64,000 nucleotides of DNA from assembly GCA_964639765.1 (NCBI GenBank), contig CAZXEN010000008.1, positions 1 through 64,000 of the forward strand, written 5' to 3'. Shown in pieces: positions 51,980 to 61,080 of this stretch. The stretch comes from Scybalousia_A sp964639765 (GTDB lineage: Bacteria > Bacteroidota > Bacteroidia > Bacteroidales > P3). The notes below the pieces were generated by a model. That model worked only from the letters and a program-made list of their open reading frames with translations, had not been told where the DNA came from and did not search any database. Positions within the stretch are counted from its first letter, which is position 1, and each line of letters opens with the position of its first letter. The position numbers were made by a program, and so were the translations under genes.

Positions 51980-52780
51980 ATGGCGGAGACGAAGGTAATG
52001 GGTATAATAAACCTGACGGATAATTCTTTTTATTCCCTTAGCAGGCATAACGGACTAAGACAGGCTATGGAACATATTGAACAGATGCAGAAACAGGGAG
52101 TGGATATAGTGGATTTGGGAGCCTGCTCCACCCATCCCGATGCAGAGTTTGTGAGCAAGGAGGAAGAAATCCAAAAGCTTGTGCCTGTGGTCAAAGAGAT
52201 GAGAAAGTGTTTTCCGGACATTATAATATCCATAGATACTTTCAGAGGTGAAGTCTTTGAGCAGTGCTATGACAACGGAGCGGAGATATGGAACGATGTG
52301 TCGGCAGGAGAGTGGGAGAAAGACAGTTTCAAGGTTTTTTCCAAGATAAAAGTTCCTTATGTGCTTATGCATTCTTCGGCTGAGCCAAAGACAATGCAGA
52401 GTCATACAGAATACAAGGATATTGTGGAGGATATATGTTCTTTCTTTTCCAGCAAGATAGAAGAACTGCATAGCCTTGGCGTGGAAGACATCATACTTGA
52501 CCTCGGTTTTGGCTTTGGCAAGACAATAGAGCAGAACTACACTCTTCTCTCGCATCAAAGGGAGATAAAGGAGTGTTTTTCTTTGCCTGTGCTTACGGGA
52601 ATATCACGAAAAAGTATGATATACAAACCTCTTGACCTTAAGCCTGAAGAGGTTTTGGAGCACACCTGTTTTCTGCATGCATTGGCTTTGGAGCAGGGAG
52701 CCGACATACTGAGGGTGCATGATGTAAGGCAGGCCAAAGAATGCATAAAACTATACGATATCTACACCTCTGCAAAATAA
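51980..52780 (+). CDS. folP: Dihydropteroate synthase
   Basis: A 266-residue TIM-barrel enzyme that joins p-aminobenzoate to dihydropterin pyrophosphate in folate synthesis; target of sulfonamides. Motifs are 'VMGIINLTDNSFYSLSR' at the N-terminus, 'VDIVDLGACSTHPDAEFVS', 'ISIDTFRGEVFEQC' and 'DLGFGFGKTIEQNY'. The loop after 'NLTDNSFY' lacks the common 'PDSF' wording (NxTPDSF is the usual form), a conservative-looking change seen in some Bacteroidota. Start chosen at ATG 51980. No other folate gene is next to it. Confidence 0.93.
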   Translation: MAETKVMGIINLTDNSFYSLSRHNGLRQAMEHIEQMQKQGVDIVDLGACSTHPDAEFVSKEEEIQKLVPVVKEMRKCFPDIIISIDTFRGEVFEQCYDNGAEIWNDVSAGEWEKDSFKVFSKIKVPYVLMHSSAEPKTMQSHTEYKDIVEDICSFFSSKIEELHSLGVEDIILDLGFGFGKTIEQNYTLLSHQREIKECFSLPVLTGISRKSMIYKPLDLKPEEVLEHTCFLHALALEQGADILRVHDVRQAKECIKLYDIYTSAK

Positions 52781-52850
52781 AAAAAACATTAGCAGTACAA
52801 TTAAACAGCCTTGCTTACGTTTTACTCTTAGATATAAGAAAAGAAAAAAG

Positions 52851-54494
52851 ATGAAAAGATTATTGTTGGTCAGCCTTATGGCGTTTATGTTCATGGGTTC
52901 CTATGCTCAGACGGAGATAAAAAGCAGATTGGACAGGGTTACCATATACCAGGACAGAGCTTTGGTGGAAAAAAGCATAAAAGTCAATCTGCAGAAGGGG
53001 GAGAACAAATTCATTATCACGGGCAACGCCCAAGTTGTGCAGGCTATGAATGTGCATTTCTCTTCTTCCGAAGACTGGTTTATAAGTTCGCTTAACTCTC
53101 TCAAAAAATCAATACCCGAGAAAGAAATGGTCAAGGCTTTGTTGCCTGCCAATGCTTATCAGCAGTATTTAGCCTTTAAGACCAAGAACGACCGTCTGCA
53201 GGAGGAGATAAACGACAACGCTTTACAGATACAGACCCTTATGGCTCAGAAAACAGCCTTGGGAAACATGAAAGCCATTGCCAACACCTCAGCCATAGAC
53301 ACCGTGGCGACAATAAAGTCCCAGTTTCTGTTCCAGAGGGAAGAAATGAAGAATATCAACAGAATGCTTTCTGAGGCAAACGAGAGACAGCAGGAGATGT
53401 ACTTCCAAAAAAGCAAGGTGGTACAGGATATGGAAAGCCTGATAAAAAAATATACAGGGGGAAAGAACGTCTTGACCTCTGACAATGTCCTGGAGGTAAG
53501 TCTGTATGCCAATATGCCAAAGCAGGACGAAGAGATAAAGTATTCTTATCTTGTGTACGGAGTGTCAAGTGTGTATAACTACGATGTCATGCTTGACGAC
53601 GAAAAGAAGTCGGCAGTCTTTTCCTTGAAAAACTCCGTGAGTCAAAACACAGGAGAGAATTGGAAAGACTGCGAAATAGTCTTCTCCACTTCCAAAGGCG
53701 ATTATGTCGGCTATGATGCAGAGCTATACCCTTATTATCTTGACTATTCCCAAAATAATCCATATCAGACAAAAGATGTAAAGCTTTCACGCAATGCTCT
53801 TGTAGCCAAAGAGTATGCTGGAGAAGATGCTGTAAGCCTGAATGATGTGGAGGTGTTCTCTGGCTCAATAAAGAACAATCTTACACTCAGCAAGGAATAT
53901 ATGTTGAACACTCCTCAGTGCATAGCTTCGGGAGAACAGGCTGTAACCATTCCTTTGTACAATGAAAAGACCAAAGCTTATTTCACCCGTTTTTCCACTC
54001 CAAAGAATGAAGAGAAAGTGTTCTATACTGCTCTTCTGCCCGATTGGGAAGATTTGGGATTGTTGGAGGTTGCCTGCGATGTGTATCTTATGGGCAGGTT
54101 TATATCAAAATCCGTAATAAATACGACAACGATGGGGGATACTATGCGTTTTGCTGTAGGCGATGACAAGAACATAAAAGTCTCACGCAAGATAAGAAAG
54201 ACTTCTCCTACAGAGAAAGGTTTCCTTTCAAAGGAAGTGGTGGAGACAGCCAATATAAGCCTGATAATAAAAAACACAAAAAACGAGGCAGTGGAGCTTG
54301 GCATAAAAGACCAGATACCTATTTCGGCCAACACAGAGATAAAAGTCAGCGATGTGGAACTTGCAGGAGGAGAACTGAATGCCAACACAGGCGTTGTCCG
54401 TTGGAATGTAAGCCTTGCACCTAAGGAAGAAAAGACGATAACGTTTTCCTATACGGTGAAATACCCCAAAGGAAACAGAGTGATATTAAACTAA
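52851..54494 (+). CDS. DUF4139/DUF4140 (mucoidy inhibitor MuiA-like) protein
   Basis: A 547-residue exported protein with a signal peptide (MKRLLLVSLMAFMFMGSYAQ). The N-terminal DUF4140 part ('IKSRLDRVTIYQDRALVEKS') is followed by a coiled coil at about residues 105-205, then DUF4139 with the typical ending 'VDWNVSLAPKEEKTITFSYTV'-like text (here VRWNVSLAPKEEKT). The family is widespread; one member was linked to mucoidy, but its molecular role is not known. The start codon follows folP by 70 bases and a barrel gene follows 13 bases after its stop. Confidence 0.8.
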   Translation: MKRLLLVSLMAFMFMGSYAQTEIKSRLDRVTIYQDRALVEKSIKVNLQKGENKFIITGNAQVVQAMNVHFSSSEDWFISSLNSLKKSIPEKEMVKALLPANAYQQYLAFKTKNDRLQEEINDNALQIQTLMAQKTALGNMKAIANTSAIDTVATIKSQFLFQREEMKNINRMLSEANERQQEMYFQKSKVVQDMESLIKKYTGGKNVLTSDNVLEVSLYANMPKQDEEIKYSYLVYGVSSVYNYDVMLDDEKKSAVFSLKNSVSQNTGENWKDCEIVFSTSKGDYVGYDAELYPYYLDYSQNNPYQTKDVKLSRNALVAKEYAGEDAVSLNDVEVFSGSIKNNLTLSKEYMLNTPQCIASGEQAVTIPLYNEKTKAYFTRFSTPKNEEKVFYTALLPDWEDLGLLEVACDVYLMGRFISKSVINTTTMGDTMRFAVGDDKNIKVSRKIRKTSPTEKGFLSKEVVETANISLIIKNTKNEAVELGIKDQIPISANTEIKVSDVELAGGELNANTGVVRWNVSLAPKEEKTITFSYTVKYPKGNRVILN

Positions 54495-54507
54495 GATTTT
54501 TTGTAAG

Positions 54508-55404
54508 ATGAGAAAGATAATATATTTGTTGTTGTGTCTAATGGCAGGTCAGATGTCCTATGCTCAGTCTTCCTATTGGGAGGTAGGTCTGACAGGAGGT
54601 CTTTCAAATTATGTGGGAGATATAAACAATATGTTCAAGAACGGGAAAGACGACTCCAAGGAATGGAATCAGTTTGAAAGCAGTTTCAATATGTATAATG
54701 CCCATTTTGTCGGAGGTCTGGTGGCAAGATATAACTTCAATCCCCGTTGGGCGATGAAGACTACCCTGCTTTTCTCCAAACTTTCAGCCGATGACAAGCA
54801 TTTCAACAACACAAGAAATCTGAGCTTTTATTCAGCCTTGCAGGAGCTTGCAGCAGAAGTGGAGTTCAACTTTATGGATTATCGTACAGGAACCAGACAG
54901 CACAGATTTACTCCATATATCTTTGGAGGCTTGGCTCTGTTTCATTTCAATCCAAAGGCAGACATAAAAGACCCTTTTGAGCAGGAAACAGTAACAGTAA
55001 CCCTGCACGATTTGAACACAGAAGGACAAGGACTCATAGATGGCAGGGACAACTACAGCAGGATAGCTCTTGCCGTTCCTTTCGGAATAGGAATAAAGTT
55101 CTCGCTTTCTTATCATACCTGTATCGCTTTGGAGTGGGGGTTCAGAAAAACTTTTACAGACTATATTGATGACATAAGCACCACATACGTGGATAGAGAT
55201 GCTTTGCTTTATTATGCAGGAGAGCAGTCTGTGGTAGCCTCAGACAGAACAAATGAATTGGAAGGCTATGCCGGCAAATACCATAAAGGAGGAGAAATGA
55301 GAGGCAACAGGACAACAAAGGACTGGTATAATTTTTTGACATTGTCGGTTACTGCCAAACTATATTCTCCTAAAACAAAATGTTTGGGCTATAAAAGAAA
55401 ATAA
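54508..55404 (+). CDS. DUF6089-type outer-membrane barrel, PorG-like
   Basis: A 298-residue protein with a signal peptide (MRKIIYLLLCLMAGQMSYAQ). The opening 'YWEVGLTGGLSNYVGDIN', with a later 'TPYIFGGLALFHFNP' and 'AVPFGIGIKFSL', is characteristic of the DUF6089 family, which as I recall includes the type IX secretion protein PorG. An eight- to twelve-stranded barrel in the outer membrane is expected. Given the T9SS substrate at 1676-4327 the PorG reading is attractive, but members without a known secretion role exist. Probably cotranscribed with the DUF4139 gene. Confidence 0.65.
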   Translation: MRKIIYLLLCLMAGQMSYAQSSYWEVGLTGGLSNYVGDINNMFKNGKDDSKEWNQFESSFNMYNAHFVGGLVARYNFNPRWAMKTTLLFSKLSADDKHFNNTRNLSFYSALQELAAEVEFNFMDYRTGTRQHRFTPYIFGGLALFHFNPKADIKDPFEQETVTVTLHDLNTEGQGLIDGRDNYSRIALAVPFGIGIKFSLSYHTCIALEWGFRKTFTDYIDDISTTYVDRDALLYYAGEQSVVASDRTNELEGYAGKYHKGGEMRGNRTTKDWYNFLTLSVTAKLYSPKTKCLGYKRK

Positions 55405-55423
55405 GAAAAAAGATTTTCTATAA

Positions 55424-55455
55424 TTTGCACAGAATCAAATTTATTTATAATTTTG
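55424..55455 (+). promoter_or_regulatory. Promoter of rpsA
   Basis: TTTG (55424-55427), 20 bases, TAATTTTG (55448-55455), an exact consensus. It predicts a leader of about 110 nt before the chosen start. Confidence 0.7.
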
Positions 55456-55568
55456 CAAACTCAAAAAAATGGGTCTGAGGCTTATCACTTGGGTCCAGAG
55501 AGGTTAGACATAATATTAAACATTCTCAGTAGGATAAGATGCTGATACAAAACAAACAAAAAGTTTCT

Positions 55569-57338
55569 ATGAAAGAAACGAAAGACATTAAACCATTGGA
55601 AAACTTCAATTGGGACGAAATAGACAACACCAAAGGTGAAGTTTACAAAAAAGAAGAACAAGAGAAATTAGAAGCCATCTACGACAAGACGTTCAACCAG
55701 ATAGGCGACCAACAGGTTGTTATGGGTAAGATTGTCTCTCTTAACGACAGAGAAGTTGTTGTGAATATCGGTTTCAAATCTGACGGTATTATCCCATTGG
55801 CAGAGTTTCGTTACAATCCTGACTTGAAAGAAGGTGATGAAGTTGAGGTGTTTATTGAAAATCAAGAAGATTCCAATGGACAATTATTGCTTTCTCACAA
55901 AAAAGCCCGTATTCTTAAATCTTGGGATAGAGTCAATGAAGCATACGAAAGTGGAGAAATCATCAAAGGTTACGTTAAATCAAGAACAAAAGGCGGCTTG
56001 ATTGTTGATGTATTTGGAATAGAAGCATTCTTGCCAGGTAGCCAGATAGACGTTAAACCTATCAGAGATTACGATGTATTTGTTGATAAGACTATGGAAT
56101 TCAAGATTGTTAAGATTAACAATGAATTCAAGAACGTAGTTGTTTCTCACAAAGCATTGATAGAAGACGAAATTGAAGCACAAAAGGCTGAAATTATGTC
56201 TCACTTGGAAAAAGGTCAGGTATTGGAAGGAACTGTTAAGAACATTACTTCATACGGTGTATTCATTGACCTTGGTGGTGTTGATGGACTTATCCATATC
56301 ACAGACCTTTCTTGGGGAAGAATCAACCACCCTGAAGAAATCGTTAAACTTGACGAAAAGATAAAGGTTGTTATCCTTGAATTTGACCAGGAAAAGAAAC
56401 GTATTGCATTAGGTCTTAAACAGCTTACTCCTCATCCTTGGGATCAGTTGGACGCTGACTTGAAAGTTGGTGACAAGATAAAAGGAAAGGTTGTTGTCAT
56501 AGCAGATTATGGTGCATTTGTTGAGATTATTCCTGGTGTTGAAGGTTTGATTCACGTTACAGAGATGTCTTGGAGCCAGCATTTGAGAACTGCTCACGAA
56601 TTCCTTGAAGTAGGGCAGGAAGTAGAAGCTGTCATCCTTACTCTTGACAGAGAAGAAAGAAAGATGTCTTTGGGTATCAAACAGCTTATGCCAGACCCTT
56701 GGGTAAATATAGCAGAGAAATATCCTGTAGGTAGCAAACATACAGCAACAGTTAGAAACTTTACTAACTTTGGTATCTTTGTGGAATTGGAAGAAGGTGT
56801 TGATGGACTTATCCATATTTCAGACCTTTCATGGTCCAAGAAAATCAAACATCCTGCTGAATTTACCAAGATTGGTGAGAAGATGGAGGTTGTTGTATTG
56901 GAAGTTGATGCTGAAAACAGAAGACTTTCTTTGGGACACAAACAATTGGAAGAAAATCCTTGGGACGTATTTGAGTCCATATTCACTATAGGTTCAGAAC
57001 ACGAAGGAACCATCACTTCAATCAACGAAAAGAGCGGTGCTGTTGTAAATCTTCCTTATGGAATAGACGGTTTCTGTCCAAAGGGTCAATTGCAGAAAGA
57101 AGACAAGACTACTGCCAAAGTTGATGAAAAACTTCCTTTCAAGGTTATAGAATTTTCAAAAGAAGCTAAACGTGTAGTTCTTTCTCATGCCCGTACTTGG
57201 AAACAGGAAGAAGAGAAAGCAAGCAAGAAAGAAAATCCTGCTAAGAAAATCAACCAGAATTTGGAGAAAACTACTCTTGGAGATTTGGACGTTCTTGCTT
57301 CTTTGAAAGAGGAGATGACTAAAAAAGAAAACGAATAG
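55569..57338 (+). CDS. rpsA: 30S ribosomal protein S1
   Basis: A 589-residue protein with six S1 repeats, which brings mRNA to the 30S subunit; especially relevant in Bacteroidota, which seldom use Shine-Dalgarno pairing. Repeats are evident from recurring text such as 'GVDGLIHITDLSWGRINHPEE' (first copy, IHITDLSW), 'GVEGLIHVTEMSW' and 'GVDGLIHISDLSW'. Start chosen at MKETKDIKPLENFNW (55569) because related proteins begin here; an in-frame ATG at 55539 is possible. The C-terminus is Lys/Glu-rich. Own promoter and terminator. Confidence 0.95.
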   Translation: MKETKDIKPLENFNWDEIDNTKGEVYKKEEQEKLEAIYDKTFNQIGDQQVVMGKIVSLNDREVVVNIGFKSDGIIPLAEFRYNPDLKEGDEVEVFIENQEDSNGQLLLSHKKARILKSWDRVNEAYESGEIIKGYVKSRTKGGLIVDVFGIEAFLPGSQIDVKPIRDYDVFVDKTMEFKIVKINNEFKNVVVSHKALIEDEIEAQKAEIMSHLEKGQVLEGTVKNITSYGVFIDLGGVDGLIHITDLSWGRINHPEEIVKLDEKIKVVILEFDQEKKRIALGLKQLTPHPWDQLDADLKVGDKIKGKVVVIADYGAFVEIIPGVEGLIHVTEMSWSQHLRTAHEFLEVGQEVEAVILTLDREERKMSLGIKQLMPDPWVNIAEKYPVGSKHTATVRNFTNFGIFVELEEGVDGLIHISDLSWSKKIKHPAEFTKIGEKMEVVVLEVDAENRRLSLGHKQLEENPWDVFESIFTIGSEHEGTITSINEKSGAVVNLPYGIDGFCPKGQLQKEDKTTAKVDEKLPFKVIEFSKEAKRVVLSHARTWKQEEEKASKKENPAKKINQNLEKTTLGDLDVLASLKEEMTKKENE

Positions 57339-57366
57339 TTCTCTTTGAAAGTTAGATAAACTACTC

Positions 57367-57404
57367 AAAGGTGTTGCTTTTTTTAAGAGTAGCACCTTTT
57401 TTTT
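57367..57404 (+). terminator. Terminator of rpsA
   Basis: AAAGGTGTTGCT (57367-57378) pairs with AGTAGCACCTTT (57388-57399), with G-U pairs, then a T run. CTACTC (57361-57366) can pair with GAGTAG (57387-57392) as an alternative fold. Confidence 0.85.
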
Positions 57405-57698
57405 GTTTTTATGATACAGATATAATGAAAACGTTGTTATAGTTTCATATAAAGACAAGAAAGATATATCTTGTAATGAGGCTAAAAAAACAGAAAGCAA
57501 ATAAAATTTACTTTATCTGTCACAGATAAAAAAAATGTATTAATTTTGCAGAAAGATATTTGTGGATAGATTTGGATTGATTGCAACCACAATAAAAGAA
57601 TGCTAAAACAACATTTACTTTTATTTGTTATTCAATTCTTTTATGTTTCCACGTTTTTAATAATTATTTTAATAACCATTTAAAAACTTTATTTGGAA
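57405..57698. other. Spacer and leader upstream of metK
   Basis: About 290 bases, AT-rich. The -7 box TAATTTTG is at 57541-57548, giving a leader near 150 nt. I did not recognise a SAM riboswitch in it. Confidence 0.5.
57541..57548 (+). promoter_or_regulatory. -7 box upstream of metK
   Basis: TAATTTTG on the plus strand. The -33 match is poor (CTGT at 57517-57520, 20 bases upstream). Confidence 0.45.
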
Positions 57699-58940
57699 AT
57701 GGCAAGATTTATAACATCAGAGTCGGTCTCAGAAGGTCACCCAGACAAGATTGCAGACCAAATTTCAGATGCATTGTTAGATGAATTTCTAAGAAGAGAC
57801 GAGAATTCCAAGGTTGCTTGTGAAACATTGGTAACTACAGGATTGGTATTCTTGGCAGGAGAGGTAAAAAGTCATGCATACGTAGATGTACAACAGGTAG
57901 CAAGGGATGTGATAAAAAACATCGGCTATACAAAGGAAGAGTATCAGTTTGCAAGTAACTCTTGCGGAGTGATTTCTACTATTCATGAACAGAGTCCAGA
58001 CATAAATCAAGGGGTGGAAAAGCAAGACCCTCTTATGCAAGGAGCAGGAGATCAAGGAATGATGTTCGGCTATGCTTGCAAGGATACAGAAGATTATATG
58101 CCTTTGCCTGTTACTTTGGCTCATCAGTTGGTACATGAACTGGCACAGATAAGGAAGACTACAGACCTTATGCCTTATCTTAGACCTGATTCTAAGTCTC
58201 AGGTAACTATAGAGTATGATGACAATAACAATCCTAAGAGAATAGATACCATAGTTATCTCTACTCAGCATGATGAAGAAGTGTCAATAGAAAAAATAAG
58301 GGAAGATATTCGCAATATCCTTATTCCGAGAGTAGTGGGAAAACAAAAGTATCAGAAAACAAGGGATTTGTTCAAAGATGATTACAAACTCTATGTTAAT
58401 CCTACAGGTAAGTTTGTCATAGGAGGTCCCCATGGAGACACAGGCCTTACAGGAAGGAAGATAATAGTTGATACATACGGAGGAAGAGGTTCTCATGGTG
58501 GAGGAGCTTTTTCAGGCAAGGATTCAAGTAAAGTAGATAGAAGTGCAGCCTATGCAATGCGTCATGTAGCGAAAAACATGGTCGCTTCAGGATTATGTGA
58601 TGAAGTTCTGGTGCAAGTTGCATACGCTATTGGTGTTGCTGAACCTGTAGGTTTGTTTGTTGATACTTATAAAACAGCAAAGGTGGATATGACAGATGGA
58701 GAAATCGCCCAAAGGATACTTAAACTGTTTGATTTAAGACCTTATTCTATCATACAGCGTTTTGGATTGAAGAATCCTATCTTTCTGCCTACAGCTTCCT
58801 ATGGTCATTTCGGAAGAACTCCTTATGAACAGGAAGTGACAATATTCAACAATGACAGGGAAGAAAGAAAAAGAGTATATTTCTATCCTTGGGAGCGTTT
58901 GGATTATACGGACAGGATTGTAAAAGAATTTAGTCTATAG
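57699..58940 (+). CDS. metK: S-adenosylmethionine synthetase
   Basis: A 413-residue enzyme that makes SAM from methionine and ATP. The start is ATG 57699 (MARFITSESVSEGHPDKIAD); an in-frame TTG two codons upstream is less likely. ATP-binding 'EGHPDK' (H14, D16), 'GAGDQGMMFGYA' and the P-loop-like 'GGGAFSGKDSSKVDRSAAY' are present. The length is slightly above the usual 385-400 because of an insertion around residues 170-200, as seen in Bacteroidota. Followed by a nested palindrome before groES. Confidence 0.95.
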   Translation: MARFITSESVSEGHPDKIADQISDALLDEFLRRDENSKVACETLVTTGLVFLAGEVKSHAYVDVQQVARDVIKNIGYTKEEYQFASNSCGVISTIHEQSPDINQGVEKQDPLMQGAGDQGMMFGYACKDTEDYMPLPVTLAHQLVHELAQIRKTTDLMPYLRPDSKSQVTIEYDDNNNPKRIDTIVISTQHDEEVSIEKIREDIRNILIPRVVGKQKYQKTRDLFKDDYKLYVNPTGKFVIGGPHGDTGLTGRKIIVDTYGGRGSHGGGAFSGKDSSKVDRSAAYAMRHVAKNMVASGLCDEVLVQVAYAIGVAEPVGLFVDTYKTAKVDMTDGEIAQRILKLFDLRPYSIIQRFGLKNPIFLPTASYGHFGRTPYEQEVTIFNNDREERKRVYFYPWERLDYTDRIVKEFSL

Positions 58941-58956
58941 AAGAAATATTTTATTT

Positions 58957-59011
58957 ATATGCCATAAAGAATACTGTATGACAAAATGTCAGTCTTAAAT
59001 CTTTGGCATAT
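58957..59011. repeat. Nested palindrome between metK and groES
   Basis: ATATGCCATAAAGA (58957-58970) pairs with TCTTTGGCATAT (59000-59011), one bulged base; inside it TGACA-AAA-TGTCA (58979-58991) forms a second stem. The T run after it is short. It is not a CIRCE element (TTAGCACTC-N9-GAGTGCTAA). Confidence 0.6.
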
Positions 59012-59073
59012 ATTTTGGAATGTTTGCAGAGTGATTTTGAATTTTTAATAAACAATAAAAAACATATAAGACG

Positions 59074-59352
59074 ATGAAAAAAGTAAATATCAAACCATTA
59101 TCTGACAGAGTTTTGGTAAAGTCTGCAGAGGCTGAAGAGAAAACAGCAACAGGTATCATTATTCCTGATACTGCCAAGGAAAAACCTATGGAAGGAACAG
59201 TTATAGCTGTAGGTCCAGGAAAGAAAGATGAACCTATGACAGTAAAAGCAGGTGATAAAGTACTATATGGAAAATACTCCGGCACAGAAATAAGTGTTGG
59301 AGAAGAGAAATACCTTATCATGAGAGAAAGTGATATTTATGCAATTATTTAA
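59074..59352 (+). CDS. groES: Co-chaperonin GroES
   Basis: A 92-residue protein that caps the GroEL ring. Complete, with 'MKKVNIKPLSDRVLVKSAEAE' (first part IKPLSDRVLVK), the mobile loop 'TATGIIIPDTAKEKPMEGTV' and 'KVLYGKYSGTEI'. It lies 25 bases before groEL. No CIRCE repeat was found upstream, so HrcA control is not indicated by the sequence. Confidence 0.97.
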   Translation: MKKVNIKPLSDRVLVKSAEAEEKTATGIIIPDTAKEKPMEGTVIAVGPGKKDEPMTVKAGDKVLYGKYSGTEISVGEEKYLIMRESDIYAII

Positions 59353-59377
59353 TCAAGAAAAATAGGAGAAAAACAAA

Positions 59378-61009
59378 ATGGCAAAAGAAATAAAATTCAA
59401 TACCGAAGCAAGAGAACAATTACGTACAGGTGTTAATGCATTGGCTGATGCAGTAAAGGTAACTTTGGGACCTAAAGGAAGAAATGTTATAATTGACAAG
59501 AAATTCGGTGCTCCACATATTACAAAAGACGGTGTAAGTGTAGCAAAAGAAATAGATCTTGAAAACAATATAGAGAATATGGGAGCTCAACTTGTAAAGG
59601 AAGTTGCTTCCAAAACAGGAGACCAGGCAGGAGACGGTACAACAACTGCTACTGTTTTGGCACAGGCTATTGTAAACACAGGTTTGAAGAATGTTGCTGC
59701 CGGAGCAAATCCAATGGATTTGAAACGTGGTATAGACAAAGCAGTTTCTGTTGTTGTTGCAGATCTTAAAAAACGTTCCCGTCAAATAGGTAATGCTCAG
59801 GAAAAAGTAGAACAGGTAGCTACTATTTCTGCCAATAATGATTCTGCAATAGGAAGTATGATAGCAGAAGCAATGAAACAAGTAAAGAAAGAAGGCGTTA
59901 TCACTATTGAAGAAGCAAAAGGTTTGGACACTACTGTCAAGGTTGTGGAAGGTATGCAGTTTGACAGAGGATATCTTTCTCCATACTTTGTTACTGATAC
60001 AGAAAAGATGGAAACAGTTTATGACAATCCTTTCATTCTTATCTATGACAAGAAAATATCCAATATGAAAGAATTTCTTCCTGTATTGGAAAAAGTTGTT
60101 CAAACAGGCAGAGCATTGCTTATCATAGCAGAGGATATAGACGGCGAAGCACTTGCTACATTGGTAGTAAACCGTTTGAGAGGTTCTTTGAAGATAGTTG
60201 CTGTCAAGGCTCCAGGATTTGGTGACAGAAGAAAAGAAATGTTGGAAGATATTGCTATTCTTACAGGCGGTACAGTAATTTCTGAAGAAAAAGGTTTCAA
60301 ACTTGAAGATGCTACTTTGGAAATGCTTGGTTCAAGTGCAAAAATAACTGTAGATAAAGACAATACTACCATTGTTTCCGGTTCAGGACATAAAGATGCC
60401 ATCAAGGCAAGAGTTGCCCAGATAAAAGCACAGATAGAAAAAACAACTTCTGACTATGACAGAGAAAAACTTCAAGAACGTTTGGCTAAACTTGCAGGAG
60501 GTGTTGCAGTTATCTATGTAGGTGCGGCAAGTGAAGTGGAAATGAAAGAAAAGAAAGACCGTTTTGACGATGCTTTACATGCTACAAGAGCTGCTTTGGA
60601 AGAAGGTATAATTCCAGGAGGTGGTGTTGCATACATAAGAGCAATATCTGCTTTGAAAAATGTCAAAGGTGAAAACGAAGACGAGAATACAGGTATCCAA
60701 ATAGTAAGACGTGCTTTGGAAGAACCTCTAAGACAAATCGTGGAAAATGCAGGTTTGGAAGGAAGTGTTGTTGTAAACAAAGTAAAGGAAATGAAAGGTG
60801 ACGAAGGTTACAACGCACGTACAGACAAATACGAAGATTTGCACAAAGCCGGTGTTATAGATCCTACCAAGGTTGCAAGAGTTGCTTTGGAAAATGCTGC
60901 TTCTATAGCAAGTATGATACTTACAACAGAATGTGTTCTTAGTGAAATAAAAGAACCTGCTCCTGCTGCTCCTGCAATGCCTCAAGGTGGAATGGGAGGA
61001 ATGTATTAA
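59378..61009 (+). CDS. groEL: Chaperonin GroEL
   Basis: A 543-residue ATP-dependent folding chamber. The ATP site segments 'VTLGPKGRNVIIDKKFGAP' and 'GDGTTTATVLAQAI' are present, the apical domain is complete, and the tail ends in the usual Gly-Met repeat ('MPQGGMGGMY'). Cotranscribed with groES; a terminator follows. Confidence 0.98.
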   Translation: MAKEIKFNTEAREQLRTGVNALADAVKVTLGPKGRNVIIDKKFGAPHITKDGVSVAKEIDLENNIENMGAQLVKEVASKTGDQAGDGTTTATVLAQAIVNTGLKNVAAGANPMDLKRGIDKAVSVVVADLKKRSRQIGNAQEKVEQVATISANNDSAIGSMIAEAMKQVKKEGVITIEEAKGLDTTVKVVEGMQFDRGYLSPYFVTDTEKMETVYDNPFILIYDKKISNMKEFLPVLEKVVQTGRALLIIAEDIDGEALATLVVNRLRGSLKIVAVKAPGFGDRRKEMLEDIAILTGGTVISEEKGFKLEDATLEMLGSSAKITVDKDNTTIVSGSGHKDAIKARVAQIKAQIEKTTSDYDREKLQERLAKLAGGVAVIYVGAASEVEMKEKKDRFDDALHATRAALEEGIIPGGGVAYIRAISALKNVKGENEDENTGIQIVRRALEEPLRQIVENAGLEGSVVVNKVKEMKGDEGYNARTDKYEDLHKAGVIDPTKVARVALENAASIASMILTTECVLSEIKEPAPAAPAMPQGGMGGMY

Positions 61010-61049
61010 TAGATAATTTTTTGAGTTTATAATTGTTTTTCATATTTTT

Positions 61050-61080
61050 AATAGGAGAGGTGCAAGCCTTTCCTATTTTT
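61050..61080 (+). terminator. Terminator of groESL
   Basis: AATAGGAGAGG (61050-61060) pairs with CCTTTCCTATT (61067-61077), one mismatch, then a T run that reaches the end of the convergent gene. Confidence 0.85.

Noticed and set aside
57549..57698. SAM riboswitch upstream of metK
   Set aside because: The leader is A/T-rich and I could not find the conserved core of a SAM riboswitch; the position alone is not enough.
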